DNA of 9,980 bases from Ga0077527 sp964606765. GTDB lineage: Bacteria > Pseudomonadota > Gammaproteobacteria > Burkholderiales > SG8-41. The position numbers were made by a program, and so were the translations under genes. The first letter of the stretch is position 1, and every line of letters begins with the position of its first letter. Shown here piece by piece: positions 1-6,865 of the stretch. The notes under the pieces were generated by a model that had not been told where the DNA came from, did not search any database, and saw only the letters and a list, made by a program, of their open reading frames with translations. Location: the NCBI GenBank assembly GCA_964606765.1, contig CAZSIR010000110.1, positions 1-9,980 on the forward strand, read 5' to 3'.

Positions 1-1258
1 GGAAGGTGGTCATCGCCGCCTTCGAATCGAGCATCGCCTCGTCCATGTTGACGTCAATCACCTGCGCGCCGTTCTCGACCTGCTGCCGCGCCACCGACAC
101 CGCCTCGGCATAGTTGCCGGCGAGGATCAGCTTGGCGAAGGCGCGCGAACCGGTGACGTTGGTCCGCTCGCCGACGTTGACGAACAGTGATTCGTCACCG
201 ATGTTCAGCGGCTCGAGGCCGGAGAGGCGGGTTTTCTTTTCAATCTGCGGCACTTTGCGCGGCGACACATTTTTCACCGCTTCCGCGATGGCGCGGATAT
301 GCGCCGGCGTGGTGCCGCAGCAGCCGCCGGCAATGTTGATGAAGCCGCTTTTGGCGAAATCGAGCACGTACTCCGCGGTGTTTTCCGGCAGCTCGTCGTA
401 GCCGGTCGGCGCCAGCGGATTGGGCAGGCCGGCGTTGGGATAGGCGCAGACCCAGGTATCGGCCACCTGCGAAATCTCTTCGATGAACGGCCGCATCAGT
501 TGCGCTCCAAGAGCGCAGTTAAGACCTATAGTCAGCGGCTTGGCATGACGCACCGAATTCCAGAACGCTTCCGGCGTCTGCCCCGACAGCGTGCGGCCCG
601 AGGCATCGGTGATGGTGCCGGAAATCATGATCGGCAGTTTCTCGCCATGCGTCTCGAAATACTGATCGATCGCAAACAACGCGGCCTTGGCATTGAGCGT
701 GTCGAAAATGGTTTCGACCATCAGCAGGTCGGCGCCGCCGTCGATCAGCCCGCGGACGGCTTCGGTGTAGGTTTCCACCAGCTGGTCGAAGCTGATGTTG
801 CGGAAACCCGGATCATTGACGTCCGGTGAAATCGACGCGGTGCGGTTGGTCGGACCCAGCGTACCGGCGACAAACCGCGGCTTCGCCGGATTTTTTTTCT
901 CGAACACATCGGCGGCGGCGCGCGCGATTTTCGCTGCCTCCACATTCAACTCGTAGACCAGGTCTTCCATGTGGTAATCCGCCATGGCGACCGCGGTCGA
1001 GTTGAAAGTGTTGGTCTCGATGATGTCGGCGCCGGCATCGAGATACTGTTCGTGGATCTCGCGGATGATCTGCGGCTGGGTCAGCGTCAGCAGGTCGTTG
1101 TTGCCTTTGACGTCATGCGCGAAGTCCTTGAAACGTTCGCCGCGATAGGCCGCCTCGTCCAGTTTGTAGTTCTGGATCATCGTGCCCATCGCGCCGTCGA
1201 GGATCAGGATGCGCTGCGACAGCAGCGCGGGCAGTTTCTGGATGCGGGGGTTGCTCAT
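1..1258 (-). CDS. metH: Cobalamin-dependent methionine synthase, N-terminal part (partial at window edge)
   Basis: This gene encodes 5-methyltetrahydrofolate:homocysteine methyltransferase, the cytoplasmic B12 enzyme that performs the last step of methionine synthesis. Reading from ATG 1258 gives 419 codons open to the edge; the family is about 1,200 residues. Residues 1 to about 325 are the homocysteine-binding barrel, with the opening motif ILDGAMGTMIQ. The three zinc ligands are visible: Cys248 in GLNCALGA and Cys313/Cys314 in GGCCGTTP (E. coli uses 247, 310 and 311). After a linker, the methyltetrahydrofolate (pterin) domain begins near GERTN (residues 363-367) and reaches DVNMDEAMLDSK. 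The reading frame runs through both domains without a stop, so this is not the split form known in some betaproteobacteria. The B12-binding and activation domains lie outside. No good Shine-Dalgarno precedes the start, but the N-terminus matches the family. It is divergent from the rhodanese gene. Confidence 0.97.
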   Translation of the reverse strand, partial: MSNPRIQKLPALLSQRILILDGAMGTMIQNYKLDEAAYRGERFKDFAHDVKGNNDLLTLTQPQIIREIHEQYLDAGADIIETNTFNSTAVAMADYHMEDLVYELNVEAAKIARAAADVFEKKNPAKPRFVAGTLGPTNRTASISPDVNDPGFRNISFDQLVETYTEAVRGLIDGGADLLMVETIFDTLNAKAALFAIDQYFETHGEKLPIMISGTITDASGRTLSGQTPEAFWNSVRHAKPLTIGLNCALGAQLMRPFIEEISQVADTWVCAYPNAGLPNPLAPTGYDELPENTAEYVLDFAKSGFINIAGGCCGTTPAHIRAIAEAVKNVSPRKVPQIEKKTRLSGLEPLNIGDESLFVNVGERTNVTGSRAFAKLILAGNYAEAVSVARQQVENGAQVIDVNMDEAMLDSKAAMTTF

Positions 1259-1284
1259 GAAGGGATACGGGCGCGCCGTCTGAG

Positions 1285-1297
1285 GGCAATCATTGCC
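1285..1297. promoter_or_regulatory. Perfect 6-bp inverted repeat in the metH leader
   Basis: GGCAAT-C-ATTGCC is a perfect dyad with one central base, 27 bp upstream of the metH start. A TAAAAT element on the minus strand (1310-1315) could be a metH -10 box. If so, the dyad would lie just inside the transcript, where an operator or a small hairpin might act. No convincing -35 box accompanies it, and the dyad does not match the MetR or MetJ consensus that I know. The symmetry is observed; the function is a guess. Confidence 0.25.
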
Positions 1298-1343
1298 GAA
1301 AAAGTGTGAATTTTATCATGGGCTTGGCACTGCCCCGGCGCAT

Positions 1344-1372
1344 TTGGCCGCCCTGCAGCGAGCGCCTATAAT
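1344..1372 (+). promoter_or_regulatory. Sigma70-type promoter of the rhodanese gene
   Basis: A perfect TATAAT (1367-1372) lies 17 bp downstream of TTGGCC (1344-1349), which matches the start of the -35 consensus TTGACA. Transcription would begin around 1379, giving a short leader of about 25 nt before ATG 1405. The leader has no obvious Shine-Dalgarno. Orientation and distance fit the rhodanese gene. Confidence 0.7.
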
Positions 1373-1404
1373 GCGCACTCCCCACTTGCCGTGATCACGC
1401 CGCC

Positions 1405-1791
1405 ATGAAACATCTGGAACCCAAAGCCGCACACGAATTCCTGAAAAAAAATCCGAACTCGGTGTTCATCGACTGCCGCAGTGAAATGGAATACCTGTTC
1501 GTCGGCCACCCGGTGGGTGCCATCCTGGTGCCGTGGAACGACGGCCCGAACTGGGAAATCAACCCGCAATTCGTCGCCCATGTCAAAAAAGCCGCCAGCG
1601 TCGACCGCCCGATCATCGTGATCTGCCGCAGCGGCAACCGTTCACTCGATGCCGGACACGCGCTGGAAGAAGCCGGTTTCACCCAGGTCTACAACGTGCT
1701 GCACGGTTTCGAAGGTGAACTCGACGACAACCATCACCGCAATGAAAAAACCGGCTGGCGCCATGACGGTCTGCCGTGGGAGCAGTGCTGA
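1405..1791 (+). CDS. Single-domain rhodanese-like sulfurtransferase
   Basis: This 128-residue protein is one rhodanese domain, without signal peptide or membrane segment, so it is probably cytoplasmic. Such proteins carry a persulfide on a loop cysteine and pass sulfur to acceptors such as cyanide, thiols or thioredoxin; the physiological partner here is unknown. The catalytic loop CRSGNRS starts at Cys74 and has the six-residue length of sulfur (not phosphate) transferases. The N-terminal IDCRSEMEY (residues 22-30) is the usual rhodanese strand motif with an extra Cys24. The C-terminal tail (about 104-128) resembles a betaproteobacterial subfamily and ends in Cys128. The gene has its own promoter, stands divergent from metH and runs tail-to-tail into the histidine kinase 34 bp away. 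It is therefore probably monocistronic. A link to methionine or sulfur metabolism through metH is only suggested by proximity. Confidence 0.93.
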   Translation: MKHLEPKAAHEFLKKNPNSVFIDCRSEMEYLFVGHPVGAILVPWNDGPNWEINPQFVAHVKKAASVDRPIIVICRSGNRSLDAGHALEEAGFTQVYNVLHGFEGELDDNHHRNEKTGWRHDGLPWEQC

Positions 1792-1808
1792 CTTCCCGCC
1801 CGATTTAA

Positions 1809-1840
1809 AATATCAATAAAATCAATTACTTATTGATATT
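1809..1840 (-). terminator. AT-rich hairpin overlapping the histidine kinase stop codon
   Basis: AATATCAATAA (1809-1819) and TTATTGATATT (1830-1840) form a perfect 11-bp stem with a 10-nt loop. Read on the minus strand, the first arm encodes the last kinase codons, the loop begins right after the arm with the stop codon region, and the second arm is followed by TTTTAAAT. That gives a hairpin plus U-rich tail, as expected for a weak intrinsic terminator of the kinase. On the plus strand no T-run follows, so it is less likely to end the rhodanese transcript. The stem is almost all A/T, unlike typical GC-rich terminator stems. Confidence 0.45.
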
Positions 1841-4800
1841 CCGCGCAGCCAACTGATCACGAATATAGTCGCGCACCGCATCGTAAGACTGCTGTTTCCC
1901 GAAACACTGGTGGATCTCACCGCTGCGCAACCCCGCCTTCATCTCGTCGTTCACGTCCTGGCCGCTGACAATGATGCGCAGTGTCGCCGGATGCCGGGCC
2001 GCGACTTCGGCCAGCAATTGCGCACCATTCATGCCCGGCATTGAAAAATCGGACACCACGACGCTGACACTGCGATTGCGCAGCATGGCCAGCGCCGCCT
2101 CGCCCCGCTCGGCAGTCAACACCTGATAACCGTCGGGCGCGAGCGCGCGCGACGTCAGCGTCAGCACATCCGGATCGTCATCGACCAGCAGCAACACCGG
2201 TTTCGCTGCGACCGGCGAGGCCGGCAATTCCTGGCGCGCAACCAGCGCCAACGCCGGTCGTGGCTGCAGCGCGGCCGTGCGCACGCCGGGGCGTGCGCCC
2301 AGCGTGAAGAAAAAGGTCGCGCCTTCGCCGACCGCGGATTCGGCCCAGGCATCACCGCCGTGGCGCCGCATCACCCGGCGCACGGTGGCCAGTCCGATGC
2401 CGGTGCCGGGAAATTCCTTCTCGCTGTGCAGGCGCTGGAAAGCATCAAAAAGCCTCCCGGCATGCGCCATGTCAAAGCCGGCGCCATCGTCACGCACAAA
2501 GTAGAGCGTCACGCCATCGCTTTGTTGTGCGCCGAACTCGATCGCCGCCGTTTTCTGCCGGCCGGTGAATTTCCAGGCGTTGTGTATCAGGTTGGCGAGT
2601 GCCGCGCGCAGCATTCCCGGATCCACCTGCGCCCGCAGGCCCGGGGCAATCCGCGCCTCCACCGTCCTCTGCGGATGCTCGCGCCGCAACTCCTCGAAAA
2701 TCCCGCGCGCAATCTCGCTAAGATCGGTATCGGCCAGCTTCAATTCCGCCCGGGTCACCCGCGACAGGCGCAGCAGGTCTTCGATCAGCCCCGCCATGCG
2801 CACCGCCGCGGCGCGTATGCGACCCAGATAATCCTGTCCCGGCGCATCGAGTTTTTCCGCGTAGTCCTCGGCCAGCGCAGCGGCGAGCCCGTCGATGTGG
2901 CGCAGGGGCGCGCGCAGATCATGCGAGACCGAGGATGCGAAGGCCTCCAGCTCTTCGTTGCTCGCGGTCAATTGCGCGGTGCGTTCGGCCACCCGCGCTT
3001 CCAGCGCCGCATTGAGCCGCTCGACTTCCAGCGAGCGTCGCTTGAAATCCGTGACATCGCGGCTGATGCCGACCACACCGATGACGGCACCGGTCGCGTC
3101 ACGCAGCGGCATTTTTGTCGTCACAAACCACTGCGGATCAGCCGCAGGCCCGTCCATGACCTCGCGCGCCGCGCTTGTTTTCCCGGAAGTCATCACCGCG
3201 CGGTCCTCGATGTCGAAAGCCCGTGCCTTTTCGCCGGACATCAGGTCATGATTGGTCAGGCCGATGATGTCGCGCCCCGCCGGAACGCGCGCCGTGCGCC
3301 AGGCTTCGTTGGCCAGCATGTAACGAAGATTCTTGTCCTTGACCCGGATGCGGTCCGGCAGGTTGTCGATCACCGTGCGCAGCAGGTTGCGCTCCGCCGC
3401 CAGAGCCTCGCGCGCCTGGCGCCGGTCGGTGACATCGCGCGAAATGCCCAGCAGCGCGGAAATCCTGCCCGATGCGTCATACAAAGGCGCGGCATGAATC
3501 TCCAGCCAGCAGTGCTTGCCGGCAATGCCCACGGCCTCGAACTCCAGCATGCCGGATTCCCCCGCCAGCACACGGTGCTGCAGCCGCACGAATGCGCGGC
3601 GATGTTCCGGCAGCACCTGGCGCAGGAAAGGCCATCGCCGCATTTCATCGAGACTTTCCGCCTGCAGCATGCGCAACCCTGCCGGGTTCATGTCGAGCAG
3701 CCGTCCGTCCGGGGCGACAATCGCCACGCACTCCGGTTCCGCGGCAATGATCGCGCGCAACCGCTCCTCGGTCAGCTTGCGCGCATTGATGTCCTGGTAG
3801 GTCGCAATCACCAGATGCGGCCGGCCCTCGCTGTCGGGCAACCCGGCAATGGACACCGTGACCCACATCCAGGTCCCGTCCTTGCGCAAAATGCGCTTTT
3901 CCGTGACATAGCCGCGGACCTCCCCTGCAATCAGGCGCTCTTTGTCGCGCAGGGCGCCTGCGGTCCGTTCCGGCGCCGTGATGTCCACGGTGCTCATGCG
4001 CAGCGCTTCTTCGCGGCTGTAACCGGTCATTTCGCAGAACTTGTCGTTCACGTCCAGCCACGGCAGGTTGCGGTCCTGCGCCGAACGCAATGCAATGCCG
4101 ATCCCTGCGTGGTCAAACATTGCACGGAAACGCTGCTCGCTCTGGCGCATGCGCTCCTCGGCCTGCTTGCGCGAGGCGATGTCCTGATAGGTGCTCATGA
4201 TCTGGTACGGCCTGCCCTCCGCGTCCGGCAGGATTGCAACCGAAAGCGTCACCCACAACAGGCGCCCGTCCTTGCACAGGATCTGTTTCTCCCGGGCATA
4301 GCTGGTGATTTCCCCGCTCAGCAGGCGCCGGTTGTCGCGCAAGGCATCGTCCTGCGCGTAGGCCGGTGTAATGTCCGTCGTGCTGAGTCGCAGCAGTTCT
4401 TCCCGGCTGTAGCCCGTCATCGCGCAGAATTTGTCATTCACGGCGATCCACGGCAGCGCCCGGTCCTGCGCCGGACGCAATGAAATGCCGATTCCGGCAT
4501 GATCAAACATCGCCTTGAAGCGGCCTTCGCTCAGGTGCAGGGCCTCGCTCATGCGCACGCTCTCCGCCGCGTAACGGCTCCGGCGCCGCAACAGCAACAG
4601 CAGGCCGGCGGTGAACAACGCGGCAAATCCCGCGACAACCAGCACGCCCGATACGTAATCCGCACGAATGGCGCCGAGGCGCCGCTCGAGCTCCCGGTCA
4701 TCCGTGCTCACCGCAACCAGCAGGGGATATCCGGCAAGGCTGCGGTAAGCCCAGTGGCCGGCGGTCTGCCCCCCGGCAACTTCGGCAAATCCACGCGTCT

Positions 4801-5527
4801 GGCCGGCTTCAATCCGGCGCGAGAGGAAACTCCAGTCCGCCTTCAGCAATTCCGCCGAAGTGCCGCCGCGGCCATGGGCTGCGCGCGCCATGCCGTCGCG
4901 TCCGACCAGGACAATGGCCGCGCTTTCACCGATGCCGCCGTCCTGGAGAAGCCTGCTCCAGTAGGAAAAATCCACCGCGACGATCGCGACGCCGCCGAAA
5001 GAACCATCTGCGCGATTGATGCGCCGGGTCATATGGAATGACCATTTGCCGGACACCCGGCCGAGCACGGGGGTATTGATGTACGGTTCGCCGCTGTCTC
5101 GCCCGACATGAACACGGAAATGCGCTAGATCGGCGATGCCCGCCCCCGGCGGAATCGGCAGCGTGCTGAGGATCAGGCGGCCCTGTTCGTCCGCCACCGA
5201 GGCTACGGCGATATATCCGGCAATGTCGCGGTAATCCCCCATCAGCTCCCGCAGATTCATGCGCATGCCTTCGCGCTCGTAGCTGCGCTTGATGCGGCGC
5301 ACCGCATCATCGACGCTGCTCAGGGTGTCATGGGCCTGCACCTGCAGCACCAGCGCCATGTCGCCGGCATGCTGCAATTGCAGTTTATGTTCCGATTCGC
5401 TGTGCTGGCGGTACGAAAGCCACGCGGCAATTCCCACGATGACCACCAGCGCCGCGCAGGACAGGGATGCGACTATCCCGACGGCATGGCGGGCCTGCAC
5501 GGCTGACAATAGGCCTGTTCTGCTCAA
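1826..5527 (-). CDS. Hybrid sensor histidine kinase with Cache-like sensor, four PAS domains and receiver
   Basis: This 1,233-residue inner-membrane sensor kinase should autophosphorylate and pass phosphate to its own receiver. Transmembrane helices are at about 16-37 and 291-313. Between them is a periplasmic double-Cache/PDC-type region with the motif PVLGRVSGKW (153-162). PAS domains follow at about 333-458, 463-588, 589-705 and 712-830, then a short coiled coil (832-865). HisKA has the phosphoacceptor His869 in SHDLRAPLRH. The ATPase has an N box around Asn983, DDGAGF (1013-1018) and GTGIGLATV (1041-1049). The receiver has acidic residues 1116-1118, phosphoacceptor Asp1160, Ser1188 and Lys1211. 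Lys1211 is followed by Gln instead of the usual Pro. The start is TTG, chosen because a strong GGAGGAGA lies just upstream and later starts would lose the first helix. No HPt protein or separate response regulator is nearby, so the ligand and output are unknown. Confidence 0.95.
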   Translation of the reverse strand: MSRTGLLSAVQARHAVGIVASLSCAALVVIVGIAAWLSYRQHSESEHKLQLQHAGDMALVLQVQAHDTLSSVDDAVRRIKRSYEREGMRMNLRELMGDYRDIAGYIAVASVADEQGRLILSTLPIPPGAGIADLAHFRVHVGRDSGEPYINTPVLGRVSGKWSFHMTRRINRADGSFGGVAIVAVDFSYWSRLLQDGGIGESAAIVLVGRDGMARAAHGRGGTSAELLKADWSFLSRRIEAGQTRGFAEVAGGQTAGHWAYRSLAGYPLLVAVSTDDRELERRLGAIRADYVSGVLVVAGFAALFTAGLLLLLRRRSRYAAESVRMSEALHLSEGRFKAMFDHAGIGISLRPAQDRALPWIAVNDKFCAMTGYSREELLRLSTTDITPAYAQDDALRDNRRLLSGEITSYAREKQILCKDGRLLWVTLSVAILPDAEGRPYQIMSTYQDIASRKQAEERMRQSEQRFRAMFDHAGIGIALRSAQDRNLPWLDVNDKFCEMTGYSREEALRMSTVDITAPERTAGALRDKERLIAGEVRGYVTEKRILRKDGTWMWVTVSIAGLPDSEGRPHLVIATYQDINARKLTEERLRAIIAAEPECVAIVAPDGRLLDMNPAGLRMLQAESLDEMRRWPFLRQVLPEHRRAFVRLQHRVLAGESGMLEFEAVGIAGKHCWLEIHAAPLYDASGRISALLGISRDVTDRRQAREALAAERNLLRTVIDNLPDRIRVKDKNLRYMLANEAWRTARVPAGRDIIGLTNHDLMSGEKARAFDIEDRAVMTSGKTSAAREVMDGPAADPQWFVTTKMPLRDATGAVIGVVGISRDVTDFKRRSLEVERLNAALEARVAERTAQLTASNEELEAFASSVSHDLRAPLRHIDGLAAALAEDYAEKLDAPGQDYLGRIRAAAVRMAGLIEDLLRLSRVTRAELKLADTDLSEIARGIFEELRREHPQRTVEARIAPGLRAQVDPGMLRAALANLIHNAWKFTGRQKTAAIEFGAQQSDGVTLYFVRDDGAGFDMAHAGRLFDAFQRLHSEKEFPGTGIGLATVRRVMRRHGGDAWAESAVGEGATFFFTLGARPGVRTAALQPRPALALVARQELPASPVAAKPVLLLVDDDPDVLTLTSRALAPDGYQVLTAERGEAALAMLRNRSVSVVVSDFSMPGMNGAQLLAEVAARHPATLRIIVSGQDVNDEMKAGLRSGEIHQCFGKQQSYDAVRDYIRDQLAARNINK
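3764..4531 (-). repeat. Tandem duplication of a PAS-encoding unit inside the kinase gene
   Basis: Two adjacent segments (about 4154-4531 and 3764-4141) encode PAS domains that are offset by exactly 130 codons (390 bp). Shared stretches include FDHAGIGI, VNDKFC, MTGYSREE, DAEGRP/DSEGRP and TYQDI. Similarity is also visible in the DNA, for example around 4030-4130 compared with 4420-4520. The copies differ at many residues, so the duplication is not brand new. The other two PAS domains of the protein are much more distant from these and from each other. Confidence 0.9.
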
Positions 5528-5530
5528 GAC

Positions 5531-5538
5531 TCTCCTCC
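5531..5538 (-). promoter_or_regulatory. Strong Shine-Dalgarno deciding the TTG start of the kinase
   Basis: On the minus strand GGAGGAGA precedes TTG 5527, with six bases between the GGAGG core and the start codon. No ATG or GTG in frame lies close to this ribosome binding site, so the TTG start is preferred. The rest of the 120-bp gap to the transporter gene (5528-5647) shows no convincing promoter. Confidence 0.75.
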
Positions 5539-5626
5539 GCTTCCGCGCGGCCCGTGGACCGGCGGATTATTTCATCAAGGCGTTGACATGCCGCCGGCTG
5601 CAACCGCCACAGTGCCTGACTCTGCT

Positions 5627-5650
5627 GGATATTTCTACCGGATATTTCTA
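5627..5650. repeat. Short tandem direct repeat at the transporter stop codon
   Basis: GGATATTTCTA occurs twice (5627-5637 and 5640-5650), separated by CC, giving a 13-bp period. The second copy contains the transporter stop codon (TAG on the minus strand). It looks like a small local duplication; no function is evident. Confidence 0.6.
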
Positions 5651-6865
5651 GCGCATATTCCCGGCCACCCGCAGATAAAGCAGCCAGGCCAGCCAGCCGG
5701 ACAGCAGCAGGCCGCCCATGCCGCCGGCCAGCGTCAAGGCGCTGCCCGAGATCAGCGGCGAAACCACGCCGGCGGTCATGCCGGCGACAAAACTGTGTGC
5801 GAAACCCTGCAGCGATGAAGTCATGCCGCGCAGCTGCGGGAACAGATCCAGCGCGATCAGCGAAACGCTGGGCATCGCCAGCGCCATGCCGATGGTATAA
5901 ACCATCACCGGCAGCACAGTCCACGGCAGGGCCGGCGGCAGGAACAGGCAGTAGGCGATGTTGAACACGGCAGCCAGGCACATTGTGGCGTAACCGATCA
6001 TCACCGTGCGCCGCGACGCCAGTCGCCCGGCCAGCCGCCCCGACAGGAAGGCGCCGAACATGACGCCGCCGATGCCCGGCACGAACAGCCATGCAAAATC
6101 CTTTTCGGTCATGCCCAGCAATCCGTAGATCACCGCAGGCGCCGACACCACATAGAGGAAAAAACCGGAAAAATTGAAGGCAATGGCAAGGCACAACAGC
6201 ACCAGCTTGGGGTCGCTGCCAAGACGCAGATAGTTGCGCAGCAGTGGTGCCGCCCTGAATGGCTGTCGCGCAGCGGCGGCATGGGTTTCCGGCAGCCAGC
6301 GTGTCACCGCTGCCAGCAGCACGGCGCCGAATGCCGCGAGAAACCAGAAAATGCTGCGCCAGCCCAATGCATCCTGCAACCATCCGCCGATGACCGGCGC
6401 GATGGCGGGGGCGACACCGAAAATCATTGTCACCAGCGACATCAGGCGCTGCGCTTCGTGGCCGCTGAAACTGTCGCGGATGATGGCGCGTCCGACGATG
6501 ATGCCGGCGCCGGCGGCAAGTCCCTGCAACGCGCGCCAGAACAGCAGCTGCGGCAGGGACGCGGCCAATGCGCAGCCTGCGGCGGTCAGCACGTAAACAG
6601 CCAGACTCGCCAGGATCACCGGACGGCGGCCGAAGGAGTCCGACAGCGTGCCGTGAAACAGCGTCATCAGGGCCAGGGTGAAGAGGTAGAGGCTCAGCGT
6701 CTGCTGCATCTGCGCAGCCGTGGCCTGAAGGTCCGTGCCGATGAACGGGAAGGACGGCAGGTAGGTATCGATGCTGAACGGGCCGATCATCGCCAGCGCA
6801 GCCAATATCACGGCCAGCGCCGCCATGCCGGCCGGCGCATGCCGCCCTGACGGCGCTTCGCTCAC
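5648..6865 (-). CDS. Bcr/CflA-family MFS multidrug efflux transporter
   Basis: This 405-residue inner-membrane protein belongs to the drug:proton antiporter branch of the major facilitator superfamily, with hydrophobic stretches consistent with 12 helices. The first helix ends in GPFSIDTYLPSF (28-39), typical of Bcr/CflA proteins. The cytoplasmic loop motif GTLSDSFGRRPV (72-83) is MFS motif A. A motif-C-like APVIGGWLQDALGWRS follows in helix 5, with RAIIRDSF before it. Known relatives export bicyclomycin, chloramphenicol or sulfonamides; the substrate here cannot be read from sequence. The start is GTG 6865, which overlaps the comM stop (GTGA). The frame is open further upstream to 7048, but that extension is arginine- and proline-rich shadow sequence inside comM. 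The resulting length is normal for the family. The overlap suggests that translation depends on comM. Confidence 0.93.
   Translation of the reverse strand: MSEAPSGRHAPAGMAALAVILAALAMIGPFSIDTYLPSFPFIGTDLQATAAQMQQTLSLYLFTLALMTLFHGTLSDSFGRRPVILASLAVYVLTAAGCALAASLPQLLFWRALQGLAAGAGIIVGRAIIRDSFSGHEAQRLMSLVTMIFGVAPAIAPVIGGWLQDALGWRSIFWFLAAFGAVLLAAVTRWLPETHAAAARQPFRAAPLLRNYLRLGSDPKLVLLCLAIAFNFSGFFLYVVSAPAVIYGLLGMTEKDFAWLFVPGIGGVMFGAFLSGRLAGRLASRRTVMIGYATMCLAAVFNIAYCLFLPPALPWTVLPVMVYTIGMALAMPSVSLIALDLFPQLRGMTSSLQGFAHSFVAGMTAGVVSPLISGSALTLAGGMGGLLLSGWLAWLLYLRVAGNMR

Noticed and set aside
2360..4483. Long plus-strand open frame of 707 codons opposite the histidine kinase
   Set aside because: It is antisense to an unambiguous kinase, rich in Arg, His, Ala and Gln with no domain pattern. 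It is a typical shadow frame in GC-rich DNA.
5583..5588. Plus-strand TTGACA resembling a -35 box
   Set aside because: There is no matching -10 element and no plus-strand gene downstream for it to serve.
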